From positions 3,720,001-3,784,000 of the forward strand of contig NZ_CP053748.1 of assembly GCF_024400215.1 (NCBI RefSeq): a stretch of 64,000 bases of DNA, written 5' to 3'. The notes beneath the pieces are model-generated. The model was given only the letters and a program-made list of their open reading frames with translations. It did not search any database and was not told the origin of the DNA. The translations under genes and the position numbers were made by a program. This document shows positions 9,372 to 17,714 of this stretch, piece by piece. This DNA comes from Massilia sp. erpn. GTDB lineage: Bacteria; Pseudomonadota; Gammaproteobacteria; Burkholderiales; Burkholderiaceae_D. Each line of letters begins with the position of its first letter. Within the stretch, counting starts at the first letter, position 1.

Positions 9372-9429
9372 ACAGAAATCTCCGGCAAAGCGGGCGGCGG
9401 CGCATTCCGCGCCACCGCCTGTTTCAGTC

Positions 9430-10680
9430 TTACATGGTTTTGGCTGCTTTCGCCAGGGCTTGCACCGCCGCTTGCGGCGTCATATTCGAGTTCATGAACT
9501 TGGCCACCACGTCCTGGATCGCTCCTGCCTTGGCAGTGTCGATGGCCATGCCGTGCGCGAAGCTCGGTACCAGGCCGCCGCCCTTGCTGGTGGCCGCCAT
9601 ATCGTCCATCGATTTGGTGGCGCAGGCGTCGAACTTGGCGCGCGAAACGCCGGCGCGGACAGGGATCGAACCCTTGTTCAGGTTGAACACTTCCTGGAAC
9701 TCGGGACTGAGCACGGCGTTGGCCAGGGTCAGCTGCGCCTTCTGTTCCTCTGCGCTCTTCATCTTGAACATGGTCAGCGAATCGACATTGAAGGTGAAGG
9801 CTTTCTCGGTGCCCGGTGCGGCCAGGCAGAGGAAGTCCTTGCCCGCCACCTTGCCGGCCGAGGTGAACTCGCCCTTGGCCCAGTCGCCCATGAACTGCAT
9901 GCCTGCCTTGCCGTTGATGACCATGGCGGTCGCCAGATTCCAGTCGCGGCCTGCGGCATCCTTGTCGATATAGGTCTTGATGCGCGCCAGGTTCTCGAAG
10001 GCTTTCAGCATGGTGGGGCTGGTCAGCGCGGCCTGGTCCAGCTGCACGATGGCTTTCTTGTAGAAGTCCGCGCCGCCCGTGCCGAGTACCACCGATTCGA
10101 ACACGGTGGCGTCCTGCCAAGGCTGGCCGCCGTGGGCGATGGCCGTCAGGCCGGCTTTCTTGATCTTGTCGGCGGCCTCAAAGAACTCGGCGAAATTGGT
10201 GGGCGGCTTGGCGCCGGCCTTTTTCAGCACCTCGGGATTGACCCACAGCCAGTTCACGCGGTGCACATTCACCGGCACCGCCACATAATGGCCCTTGTAC
10301 TTCATCACGCTGTTGACCACGGGCGGCAGGCTGGCTTCCCATTTTCCCTCGGCTGCGGCTGCGTCGATATTCGCCAGCACGCCTTCCTGGCCCCATTCCT
10401 GGATGGCCGGACCTTTGATCTGCGCGGCGGTCGGCGCATTGCCCGCCATGACGCGCGCTTTCAATGCGGTAGCTGCATTCTCGCCGCCGCCGCCCGCCAC
10501 GGCGAAGTCCTTCCAGGCCACGCCCTTGGCTTCCATCATTTTCTTCAGTTCGGCGGCCGATTTGGCCTCGCCGCCCGAGGTCCAGTAATGCAGCACTTCC
10601 ACCTGCGGCGCGGCTTGCGCGGCGGCGCAAACCAGCAGGGCGGCAGCCATGGCGCTCAAGGCTAAGGTATTCAGTTTCAT
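9430..10680 (-). CDS. periplasmic sugar-binding protein, GtsA-like
   Basis: SBP_bac_1 family protein of 416 residues with a Sec signal peptide (MKLNTLALSAMAAALLVCAA, cleavage near AQA-AP). Segments VLHYWTSGGEAKSA, KARVMAGNAPTAAQIKG, HGGQPWQDATVFE and QFMGDWAKGEF match what I recall of the Pseudomonas GtsA glucose/mannose-binding proteins, so glucose or a related hexose is the best guess for ligand. Encoded between the LamB-type porin and the permeases. A divergent paralogue of this protein is encoded at 12317-13570 beside a two-component system. Confidence 0.88.
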   Translation of the reverse strand: MKLNTLALSAMAAALLVCAAAQAAPQVEVLHYWTSGGEAKSAAELKKMMEAKGVAWKDFAVAGGGGENAATALKARVMAGNAPTAAQIKGPAIQEWGQEGVLANIDAAAAEGKWEASLPPVVNSVMKYKGHYVAVPVNVHRVNWLWVNPEVLKKAGAKPPTNFAEFFEAADKIKKAGLTAIAHGGQPWQDATVFESVVLGTGGADFYKKAIVQLDQAALTSPTMLKAFENLARIKTYIDKDAAGRDWNLATAMVINGKAGMQFMGDWAKGEFTSAGKVAGKDFLCLAAPGTEKAFTFNVDSLTMFKMKSAEEQKAQLTLANAVLSPEFQEVFNLNKGSIPVRAGVSRAKFDACATKSMDDMAATSKGGGLVPSFAHGMAIDTAKAGAIQDVVAKFMNSNMTPQAAVQALAKAAKTM

Positions 10681-10704
10681 GCTTGTCTCCTTATTTGTAT
10701 TGGA

Positions 10705-11970
10705 TTACCACCAGGCTTCCAGCTGCAGGCCGACCGACGTGCCGCTGGTCTTGTCGCCGTACACCGGGCCACCGTTATTGAAGGCGTTGACCGATTTCTT
10801 GGCAGCGTCGTTCCATTTGCCGTAGCTGACGAAGGCGCGCAGCTCGGGGCGCGACCAGTAATCTTCGCCCACGGTGATGGTTGGCGCGATGGTCAGTTTG
10901 GTCAGGCGCTGGGTGTCGGGGTTCATATCGGTTTTCAGCTGGGTCACGCCCAGTTCCGCCTGCAGCTTGAAGTTCTGGTGGAAGGCGTAGACCGGGCGCG
11001 TACCGACGGTGGTCCAGGTGGACTTGCCGTTCTTGTCGGACTTGTCGCGCTGGTAGAGGGCCACGAACTCCATGCTGAATTCGCGCGTCGGCTGGATCAC
11101 GATATCGTCGAACACGCGCAGGCGGGTCACATCGGAATCGAGCAGGGTGCTGCCGGATGGACCCATGCGCGCGCAGCAAGGGCCGTCGATGCCGGTGCCG
11201 GGGCCGACGCCGTACTGCACGCCGAAGGTATTGCCGCCGCCCAGCACCTTGGCTTGGCGGTGGAACAGCGAGACCTGCCAGCCGTTATGGCGCACATTGT
11301 CCTTGCCCTCGGCCTTGATCAGCGAGGTGGCGATGTCCAGCGTGCCGTTGCTGTTGACCGGCAGGCCTTCGTAGACGAAGTTCTGGCGCAGCGCCGAGCT
11401 GGAATCGTCGTACTTGCCGGTGACGGGATCGAATTTATTGAAGTCGTCATCCTTGAAGACGGCCACGCTCAATTTGCCGGGGCCGAGGGGCAGGGCGTCC
11501 ACGCCGCCGCCGGTGCCGTTCATATTGATGTACTGCATATCCAGCATGTGGATATCGGGACGGTAGTAGTGGCGCTTGCCGGCCCAGATAATGCCGCCGT
11601 TCATGAAGGGCAGGTTCTTGGCTTCGACATAAGCTTTGGCGATGCCCAGTTTGGCGTCGCCGAAGTCGGAACTGTTCTTGTAAGCGTCGGCCCAGATGGT
11701 GGCGACGAAGCTGGCGCCGTTGGCCGATTTCGCCACTTCCTTGGTGTAGCCGAATTCGGCGAAGCTGTCGCACTCGTTGCCGAGGCGGAAGGACATGGTC
11801 ATGCCGCCCAGGCCAAAGCAGCTCTGGCGGCCGCCCGACGAGGCTGAGCCGCCGCCGGCGCGCATATAGCCGTGGAAGCCTTCCGTTTCGTGGTCGCCAG
11901 CCTGGGCGGCGCCGCAGGCGAGGGCCATGGCAAGAGCTGCGGGCAGGGTTTGCCGGATGAGGTGTTTCAT
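10705..11970 (-). CDS. LamB-type carbohydrate porin, 421 aa
   Basis: Maltoporin-family outer-membrane protein. It has a signal peptide (MKHLIRQTLPAALAMALACG, cleavage after AQA), then the characteristic start of the mature barrel FHGYMRAGGG with a cysteine pair (SCFGLGG and GNECD), the motif GKRHYYRPDIHMLDMQY, and the C-terminal strand ending EAWW. It should carry sugars across the outer membrane to the binding protein encoded 24 bases downstream. Position as first gene of the operon suggests the regulated promoter lies in 11971-12316. Confidence 0.9.
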   Translation of the reverse strand: MKHLIRQTLPAALAMALACGAAQAGDHETEGFHGYMRAGGGSASSGGRQSCFGLGGMTMSFRLGNECDSFAEFGYTKEVAKSANGASFVATIWADAYKNSSDFGDAKLGIAKAYVEAKNLPFMNGGIIWAGKRHYYRPDIHMLDMQYINMNGTGGGVDALPLGPGKLSVAVFKDDDFNKFDPVTGKYDDSSSALRQNFVYEGLPVNSNGTLDIATSLIKAEGKDNVRHNGWQVSLFHRQAKVLGGGNTFGVQYGVGPGTGIDGPCCARMGPSGSTLLDSDVTRLRVFDDIVIQPTREFSMEFVALYQRDKSDKNGKSTWTTVGTRPVYAFHQNFKLQAELGVTQLKTDMNPDTQRLTKLTIAPTITVGEDYWSRPELRAFVSYGKWNDAAKKSVNAFNNGGPVYGDKTSGTSVGLQLEAWW

Positions 11971-12316
11971 CGTGCTTGTCTCCTTCGTTGTGGTTTTTTT
12001 GTACTTTTACTACTGTAAGGAGGACAGTAGCACCGCCAAAAATGTGACACCAACAGACCGGCTTCCAGACCGCAAGACGATGTTAAGTGATTGATTTTTA
12101 TGAAATCAGGCCAATGCGTCGCCAACGGCGCGCTAACAAAACTTTACAAAGCCTTAAGCAGAGCGCTGCCGCGTGCAGTAATACTTCGCAACAAAACCAT
12201 ACGTTTTATTGCAAAAAGGTTCAGTTGCTAACCAACGGTGGCGCGGATACTTGGGGTATAGTCTGAGCGCCAATAAAGACGGGAAGCCCAAAGAGGCGGG
12301 ACAACAGGATGGAGAC
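11971..12316. other. divergent intergenic region between porin and sensory operon
   Basis: About 345 bases of lower GC separate the minus-strand transporter operon from the plus-strand sensory operon, so promoters for both must lie here. It contains a 7-7-7 inverted repeat near the porin start (separate entry). Short frames inside it have no ribosome sites and are not called. Confidence 0.6.
12010..12030. promoter_or_regulatory. inverted repeat in the lamB-type leader, candidate operator
   Basis: Perfect arms CTACTGT (12010-12016) and ACAGTAG (12024-12030) are separated by seven bases. The repeat begins 40 bases upstream of the porin start codon. It could be a regulator site or an mRNA hairpin in the leader. 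Assignment to the neighbouring OmpR-type regulator is inference only, because such regulators usually bind direct repeats. Confidence 0.4.
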
Positions 12317-13570
12317 ATGGTAAAGACGCTGCGCAGGATACTGGCGCTGGCCTGCCTTGCCGCGGCAAGCGGCGCGCATGCGCAGGGGGAATCGCTGCAG
12401 GTACTGCACTGGTGGAAATCGGCCAGCGAACGCAAGGCGGTGGACCTGATCGCGGCCCGCCTGCAGGAAGAAAATATCGGCTGGAGCGACAGCATGATCC
12501 CCAACGGCTCCGGCGTCGGCGCGGGCATTGTGCTGCGCAGCCGCATCCTGGCCAAGGATGCGCCCGAAGTGGCTCAGGTCAACGGCATCGTGATCCGCGA
12601 CTGGGCGCGCCTGAACCTGCTGCTTGACCTGGATGCGGTGGCCGCCGCCGGCAAATGGGACCGGCTGCTGCAGCCCACCGCCGCCGCCGTGATCCAGTCC
12701 GACGGCCATGTCTATGCCGCGCCGATCGGCATCCACCGCATCAATATGCTGTTCTATAACCGCAAGCTGCTTGCCCGCATCAATCTGCCGGTGCCGGAAA
12801 CCTGGGCCGACTTCGAGCGCGCCGCCGCCAGGCTGCGTCAGGCCGGCATCGTGCCGCTGGCGCAAAGCAGCGAGCCGTGGCAGGTCACCACCCTGTTCGA
12901 AACCCTGGTGCTGTCGGAGGGCGTGCGCTTTTACCGCGATTTGTTCGAGAAGCGCGATGCCGCCGCCTACGCCGATGCGCGCCTGGCCTCCGCCCTGAAC
13001 CGCCTGCGCGGCTTGAAGAAGTGGATGGCCAGTCCTGTTGCCGAGCGCACCTGGGACGACACGGTACGCGACCTGAGCGAAGGCACGGCCGCCATGATGG
13101 TGATGGGCGACTGGGCCAAGGGCGAGTTGCAGGCGCGCGGCATGGTGCTGGACGAAGGCTTCGGCTGCAGTGCCGTGCCGGGCACCGCCAACTACCATCT
13201 CTACAATGTGGATACGCTGAGCATGATCGCCACCCGCGATCCGCACCGCCCGGCGCAGGAAAAGCTGGCGGCCCTGATCCTGTCACCCGCGATCCAGGCC
13301 GACTACAATCAGATCAAGGGTTCGATTCCGGTACTGCGCAATCCGAACTTGTCGAAGATGGATGCCTGCGCGCGCGCCTCCTACAAGCTGTTCGCCAGCG
13401 GACCTGAAGCGCAAGTGCCCAGCCTGGTGCACCGCATGGCGACCGAGGAAATCGTGCGCGACGCCATGGTCAGCGAAGTGCACCGCTTCTTCCTCGACGA
13501 TAACGTCACGGTGGCCGACGCCCAGCGCCGCCTGGGCACCATCGCGCGCACCTTCACCAAGAACCGATAG
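12317..13570 (+). CDS. periplasmic solute-binding protein paralogue, probable sensor partner
   Basis: SBP_bac_1 family protein of 417 residues. The start at 12317 is chosen because it gives a signal peptide (MVKTLRRILALACLAAASGA, cleavage near AHA) and sits behind GGATGGAG; the frame itself extends 36 codons further upstream. It is clearly related to the GtsA-like protein at 9430-10680: LHWWKSASERKA versus LHYWTSGGEAKS, SSEPWQVTTLFE versus GGQPWQDATVFE, and MGDWAKGEL versus MGDWAKGEF. It is not followed by permeases. A response regulator starts five bases after its stop, and a kinase follows. The most economical reading is a periplasmic ligand receptor for that kinase. A second uptake receptor sharing the importer is the alternative. 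Confidence 0.85.
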   Translation: MVKTLRRILALACLAAASGAHAQGESLQVLHWWKSASERKAVDLIAARLQEENIGWSDSMIPNGSGVGAGIVLRSRILAKDAPEVAQVNGIVIRDWARLNLLLDLDAVAAAGKWDRLLQPTAAAVIQSDGHVYAAPIGIHRINMLFYNRKLLARINLPVPETWADFERAAARLRQAGIVPLAQSSEPWQVTTLFETLVLSEGVRFYRDLFEKRDAAAYADARLASALNRLRGLKKWMASPVAERTWDDTVRDLSEGTAAMMVMGDWAKGELQARGMVLDEGFGCSAVPGTANYHLYNVDTLSMIATRDPHRPAQEKLAALILSPAIQADYNQIKGSIPVLRNPNLSKMDACARASYKLFASGPEAQVPSLVHRMATEEIVRDAMVSEVHRFFLDDNVTVADAQRRLGTIARTFTKNR

Positions 13571-13574
13571 CATC

Positions 13575-14285
13575 ATGCGTAAGATTCTCGTCGTCGACGA
13601 CGACCAAAAGACCCGGACCCTGCTCAAGGCCTACCTGGAAAAGAACCAGTACGAAGTGGGGCTGGCCCATGACGGCGCAACCTTCCTCGCCGAATTCAGC
13701 CGCTATGCCGACGAGCTGTCCCTGGTCATCCTCGATGTGATGCTGCCCGATACCGACGGCTTCGCGCTGTGCAAGGTGGTGCGTCAGCGTTCGAATGTGC
13801 CCATCATCATGCTGACCGCCAGCTCGGACGAAACCGACCGCGTGGTCGGGCTGGAACTGGGCGCGGACGATTATGTGTCCAAGCCTTACAGTCCGCGCGA
13901 GCTGCTGGCCCGCATCAAGGCCATCCACCGCCGCACCGGCATCGCCAATGCGGCCGCACCGCGCTTCTACCGCTTTGTCGGCTTTACGCTGGACACGGTG
14001 GCGCGCACCGTCACCGATCCGCAGGGGCAGATCGTGCCGCTCACCGGCCTCGATTTCCAGCTGCTCAAATATTTTGTGGAGCACGCGGGCGACATTCTCG
14101 ACCGCAGCGTGCTGTGTGAAGGCACGCGCGGCCGCGACGCCGGACCGATGGACCGCTTCCTCGACGTGCAGATCAGCCGCCTGCGCCTGCGTCTCAACGA
14201 CGGCGGCAAGAATCCGCTGCTGATCAAGACGGTGCGCGGCGCCGGCTATGTATTCTCGGCCGACGTCGTCAGTTCCCATGCCTAA
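13575..14285 (+). CDS. OmpR-family response regulator (GltR-like)
   Basis: A 236-residue regulator with an N-terminal receiver domain (acidic DDD at 8-10, phosphoacceptor D54 in VILDVMLPD, T in MLTASSDE, K in YVSKPYSP) and a C-terminal winged helix (about 130-232, ending LIKTVRGAGYVFSADV). It lies four bases after the binding-protein gene and overlaps the kinase gene by eight bases. By analogy with the GltR/GtrS systems next to gts operons it probably controls the divergent sugar importer and porin. Confidence 0.9.
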   Translation: MRKILVVDDDQKTRTLLKAYLEKNQYEVGLAHDGATFLAEFSRYADELSLVILDVMLPDTDGFALCKVVRQRSNVPIIMLTASSDETDRVVGLELGADDYVSKPYSPRELLARIKAIHRRTGIANAAAPRFYRFVGFTLDTVARTVTDPQGQIVPLTGLDFQLLKYFVEHAGDILDRSVLCEGTRGRDAGPMDRFLDVQISRLRLRLNDGGKNPLLIKTVRGAGYVFSADVVSSHA

Positions 14286-15765
14286 GCCGCTGCACCTGCT
14301 GGCGCGCCTGGTGCCGCAATCGCTGCTGGGCCGGCTGACGGCGGTGATGGTGGTCGGCGTGCTGCTGACGCAGCTGGCCGGGAATTTCATCTGGGCCGCG
14401 CAGCGTCGCGCCGAGGCGCTGAACGAGGTGAATGCCGCCTCCCAGCACCTGGGCCACAGCGCCGCCAGTGCGGTGCGCTTCTTTCTCAGCCTGCCGCCCA
14501 ATTACCGTCCGCTCATCATCCAGCAATTCCGCGAGATGGGCGGCACGCGCTTCCTAGTCAATATCAACCGCGCGCCCGTCGATGTACAGGCCATCGCCGC
14601 GCAGGAACTGGCCGATGCGGCCCTGAAGCAGCTGCGCTCGACCTTGAAGGAAGACTTGCCGAATGTGAGCAAGCTGCGCATCGACTTTGCCTGGCCCGAG
14701 CGCCTGCCGGTCAGCGACGAGGGCGCGACCATCGGCGATCTGCCGGACAGCTGGGTGCAGCACATCCTGCTGACCAAGCCGGCGCCGGTGCTGCTGATCC
14801 AGGTCGAGATGGACCCCGGCCACTGGCTGTATCTGGCCACCCTGATGCCCAATCCCTACTTCCTCGAAACCGGCAATCCGCTAACGCACGACCGCTTGCT
14901 GCTGCAAGCCTTGTCGCTGGCGGCGGTATTGCTGCTGTCGATCCTGGTGGTGCGCTGGACCACGCGGCCGCTGGCGGCGCTGGCCGAGGCGGCGACCGCC
15001 TTCGGCAACGGCGAGCAGGCGCCGGCGCTGCCCGAAACCGGCTCGCGCGAATTCATGGCTACGGCGCGCGCCTTCGAAGCGATGCGCGAACGCATCCAGC
15101 GCTATATCGAAGACCGCGAGCGCCTGTTCGTCTCCATCTCGCACGATCTGCGCACGCCCATCATGCGCCTCAAGCTGCGTGCCGAACTGCTGGACGACGA
15201 CGATATGCGCGCCGAGTTCCATGACGATCTCGATGAGCTGGACATGATGGTGAAGGGCGCGCTGCAGACCGTGAAGGACAGCGATATCCACGAAAACCCC
15301 ACCGAAGTGCGCCTCGACGCGCTGCTGGGCCGCATGGTGCGCGATGCGCAACTGGCCGGCCACAAGGTCACGTTCGAACCCTCCGGCCTGACGGTGACGG
15401 CCAAGCCGCTGGCACTCAAGCGCGCTATCGGCAATCTGCTCAACAACGCCCTGCATTACGGCCAGCAGGCTGAAATCGCGGTGCGCCGCAATGCCGGCAA
15501 TATCGAGATCGAAATCCGCGACCATGGTCCCGGCGTGCCGGAAGACGCCTTCGGTAGCCTGTGCGAACCGTATGTGCGGCTGGAGCATGGGCGCAAGCAG
15601 AATTCCAGTGGCATGGGTTTGGGCCTGGGTATCGCGCGTGGTATCGTGCAGGCCCACGGCGGCGAACTGCTGCTGGCGAATCATCCCGAAGGCGGCTTCC
15701 GCGCCACCATCGCGCTGCCCGGCGGCGCCTTCGATCCGCTGGCGCTGCCGGGACAGGATCATTGA
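14278..15765 (+). CDS. sensor histidine kinase (EnvZ/GtrS-like)
   Basis: Inner-membrane kinase of about 495 residues. Helix 1 is at about 20-42, a periplasmic domain of about 160 residues follows, then helix 2 near 205-228 (LLLQALSLAAVLLLSILVV), HAMP, HisKA with SISHDLRTPIMRLKLR (H289) and an HATPase with N box NLLNNALHYG and G boxes DHGPGVPE and GMGLGLGIARG. The ATG at 14278 (eight-base overlap with the regulator gene) is preferred. An in-frame ATG at 14248 would add ten residues, and neither has a strong ribosome site. It is the likely partner of the binding protein encoded two genes upstream. Confidence 0.9.
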   Translation: MPKPLHLLARLVPQSLLGRLTAVMVVGVLLTQLAGNFIWAAQRRAEALNEVNAASQHLGHSAASAVRFFLSLPPNYRPLIIQQFREMGGTRFLVNINRAPVDVQAIAAQELADAALKQLRSTLKEDLPNVSKLRIDFAWPERLPVSDEGATIGDLPDSWVQHILLTKPAPVLLIQVEMDPGHWLYLATLMPNPYFLETGNPLTHDRLLLQALSLAAVLLLSILVVRWTTRPLAALAEAATAFGNGEQAPALPETGSREFMATARAFEAMRERIQRYIEDRERLFVSISHDLRTPIMRLKLRAELLDDDDMRAEFHDDLDELDMMVKGALQTVKDSDIHENPTEVRLDALLGRMVRDAQLAGHKVTFEPSGLTVTAKPLALKRAIGNLLNNALHYGQQAEIAVRRNAGNIEIEIRDHGPGVPEDAFGSLCEPYVRLEHGRKQNSSGMGLGLGIARGIVQAHGGELLLANHPEGGFRATIALPGGAFDPLALPGQDH

Positions 15766-15777
15766 ACAGGAGTAGGT

Positions 15778-16827
15778 ATGAGCAAGGCTTTGCGTTTGTC
15801 GGAGAAATGGTTTCAGCGCGGCTTATGGCTGGTGGCGTTTGCCTTCGCCGGTTTTCTGATCGGCTTGGGCGGCAAGGTCGTCGCCAGCCTGCATGGCGTG
15901 GAGCAGGTGCTGGTCCTGGAGCAGTTCATGGACCAGGGCCAGGCTGGCGCGGCGCGCCAGCAACGCGATCTTGCCGAAGCCGCGATGGCGCAGGCCCGCA
16001 GTGCGCTGGAACAGGCGCAGCAGCGCAACAAGGTGGCCGCCGCCAACACGCACGCGGCCAGCGAAACTTTCGACAACTGGGTGGCGACGCGGCGCGCCAC
16101 CGCGCGTCCCGAACAGGATGTGGAACTGATCGAACGCACCCGCGCCCTCGATGTGCTGAAAGCCGAGGAGCGCAAGACGCTGGCGGCGGTCGAAGCCCAG
16201 GAACAGAAGCATCTCGATGCGCGCCAGGCGCATGAGGCGGCGCAGAAACGCTGGTACGAGCTGGAAGAGGGCGCGCGTCCCGCCTATGATTCGGCCTTGC
16301 GCATGCAGGAGCTGCGCGTGTTCGGCTACCGTCTGGCATTGACCCTGCCGCTGCTGGCGCTGGCCGGCTGGCTGTGGGCCAGGCAGCGTAAAAGCACCTA
16401 CTGGCCCTTTGTCTGGGGCTTCATCTTCTTCGCCGCCTTTGCCTTCTTCGTCGAGCTGGTGCCTTACCTGCCCAGCTATGGCGGCTATGTGCGCTACATC
16501 GTCGGCATCCTGCTCACGGTGCTGGTCGGCCGTCAAGCCATCGTCTCGCTGCAGCGCTATCTGGAGCGGCAGAAGGCCGCCGAAGCGCTGCCCGACACGC
16601 AGCGCCGCCAGCATCTGAGCTACGACGTGGCGCAGGCGCGGCTGGCCAAGGGCGTCTGCCCCGGCTGCGAGCGCGGCGTTGACCTGAAAGATCCGAAGAT
16701 GGATTACTGCCCCCATTGCGGCATTGGCCTGTTCAACCAATGCGGCCAGTGCGCCACCCGCAAGAATGCCTTCACCCGTTTCTGCTCCTCCTGCGGCAGT
16801 GCCGCTGCCACCGCCCCCGCTGACTAA
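15778..16827 (+). CDS. membrane protein with coiled coil and C-terminal zinc ribbons
   Basis: A 349-residue protein of unknown function. Residues about 15-35 form a hydrophobic helix (LWLVAFAFAGFLIGLGGKVV). About 50-180 is alanine/glutamine/glutamate rich and looks like a long coiled coil. Two or three further hydrophobic segments lie at about 180-265. The C-terminus carries a cysteine-rich module of four CxxC pairs (CPGC, CPHC, CGQC and CSSC), suggesting double zinc ribbons facing the cytoplasm. It starts 12 bases after the sensor kinase stop, with AGGAG just upstream, so it is probably the fourth gene of that operon. I do not recognise the family. Confidence 0.8.
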   Translation: MSKALRLSEKWFQRGLWLVAFAFAGFLIGLGGKVVASLHGVEQVLVLEQFMDQGQAGAARQQRDLAEAAMAQARSALEQAQQRNKVAAANTHAASETFDNWVATRRATARPEQDVELIERTRALDVLKAEERKTLAAVEAQEQKHLDARQAHEAAQKRWYELEEGARPAYDSALRMQELRVFGYRLALTLPLLALAGWLWARQRKSTYWPFVWGFIFFAAFAFFVELVPYLPSYGGYVRYIVGILLTVLVGRQAIVSLQRYLERQKAAEALPDTQRRQHLSYDVAQARLAKGVCPGCERGVDLKDPKMDYCPHCGIGLFNQCGQCATRKNAFTRFCSSCGSAAATAPAD

Positions 16828-16845
16828 GCCTTCGCCCCAGATCAA

Positions 16846-16895
16846 GGCCGCCCGCCGTTTACGCCGCTAAGCTATTCTTTGCGGCGGGCCTTTTC
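16846..16895 (+). terminator. probable intrinsic terminator after the sensory operon
   Basis: Arms GCCCGCCG (16850-16857) and CGGCGGGC (16882-16889), extended on the outside by AAGGCC/GGCCTT pairing, are followed by CTTTT. It lies about 20 bases after the stop of the zinc-ribbon membrane protein gene. The loop is long (24 bases), which weakens the call slightly. Confidence 0.6.
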
Positions 16896-16915
16896 CCCGC
16901 TGAATCGGGGGAGTC

Positions 16916-17227
16916 ATGCCGGCTGGCAAACATCGCCAACGAAGGTCGAAAAAGCGCCGGGCTGCTCCTGCTCGAAATATTCCGGGCATTCAGGTTGTTG
17001 GTCTCTTTGCAGGGCATTTGCTGACTAACACAGTATTGTTGCTGCTCACCTTGCTGCTGAATGGATTGGTGACGATACTGATTCTGTACCTGCCGCAGTT
17101 GGTGGCGGATGCGGTTTTTCTTGGGTTTGCCCATCTAATGCACATCGTGGTCTTGATTTTCGATGGCGTGCTGCTCCTGTGTTGGCTGGCTTATTGGCTG
17201 TGGCGCGGATTGGAGGAGATGCGATGA
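16916..17227 (+). CDS. small membrane protein, 103 aa
   Basis: Unrecognised protein with a strongly basic N-terminus (KHRQRRSKKRR at about 5-15) followed by two or three hydrophobic helices (about 30-57 and 62-95: LLLLTLLLNGLVTILILYL, then HIVVLIFDGVLLLCWLAYWL). GGGGGAG lies just upstream of the ATG. Its stop codon overlaps the next start in ATGA, so the two small genes are coupled. Function unknown; the topology would suit a small regulatory or toxin-like membrane protein, but nothing proves that. Confidence 0.6.
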   Translation: MPAGKHRQRRSKKRRAAPARNIPGIQVVGLFAGHLLTNTVLLLLTLLLNGLVTILILYLPQLVADAVFLGFAHLMHIVVLIFDGVLLLCWLAYWLWRGLEEMR

Positions 17228-17409
17228 AATCCCATTGGGAATATTTCAAAGAGGGATTTAAGGAGGGTACGCGTGAGGCTGTAAGAATTTACCTTCTCTC
17301 GATCCTCGTCCCTTACCACTTCGGCCGCCGCCGCCTGCGTTTGCTGCGCCGCCGCCTGCGCCGCGCGCTGCTTGCCCGCGCCAGTGCCTGGACCGGCTAT
17401 TCCTCCTGA
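17224..17409 (+). CDS. small basic protein, 61 aa, coupled to the preceding gene
   Basis: Starts in the ATGA overlap with the 103-residue membrane protein gene. The sequence has an amphipathic N-terminal part (HWEYFKEGFKEGTREAVRIY) and an arginine-rich C-terminal half (RRRLRLLRRRLRRALLARAS). It is unrecognised. The GGAG in the upstream gene, eight bases before the ATG, supports translation. The arginine-rich tail could bind nucleic acid or acidic lipid headgroups; this is speculation. Confidence 0.5.
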   Translation: MKSHWEYFKEGFKEGTREAVRIYLLSILVPYHFGRRRLRLLRRRLRRALLARASAWTGYSS

Positions 17410-17527
17410 TTCGCCGTCTGGCTCGCGTTTTTTGCAGCCTGTCGCATTCTGCGTGAGTGCCGGCGCGCCTTTGTGTAAGATGCTAGGTTGCCATCATTAA
17501 CACTATTTTCAGGGGAGGATAATAAAA

Positions 17528-17623
17528 ATGAAAACCGCTAAGTACATAACCACCGACGCCTTCGTGTTGGTCGCCGCCGCATGCGTGTGCGCATGTGCCC
17601 GGGAGCAGGCCGCGTTTGCCTAA
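17528..17623 (+). CDS. 31-residue cysteine-containing short ORF upstream of the head-GIN gene
   Basis: ATG at 17528 follows a very strong ribosome site (AGGGGAGG, about 10 bases upstream). The peptide is MKTAKYITTDAFVLVAAA followed by CVCACAREQAAFA and a stop at 17621-17623. It resembles a short secreted or lipid-modified peptide with three closely spaced cysteines. It ends 91 bases before the head-GIN protein starts. It may be a tiny gene, a leader peptide affecting the downstream gene, or a chance frame. The quality of the ribosome site is the main argument. Confidence 0.45.
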   Translation: MKTAKYITTDAFVLVAAACVCACAREQAAFA

Positions 17624-17714
17624 AGAATGGGCAGGCGCAGCCCCGCAGCTGCCCGCCCTTGAACGCAGCCGCTTCCGCCGGCGAACAAGAAAAACACGCG
17701 AAGGAATTCCTTTT

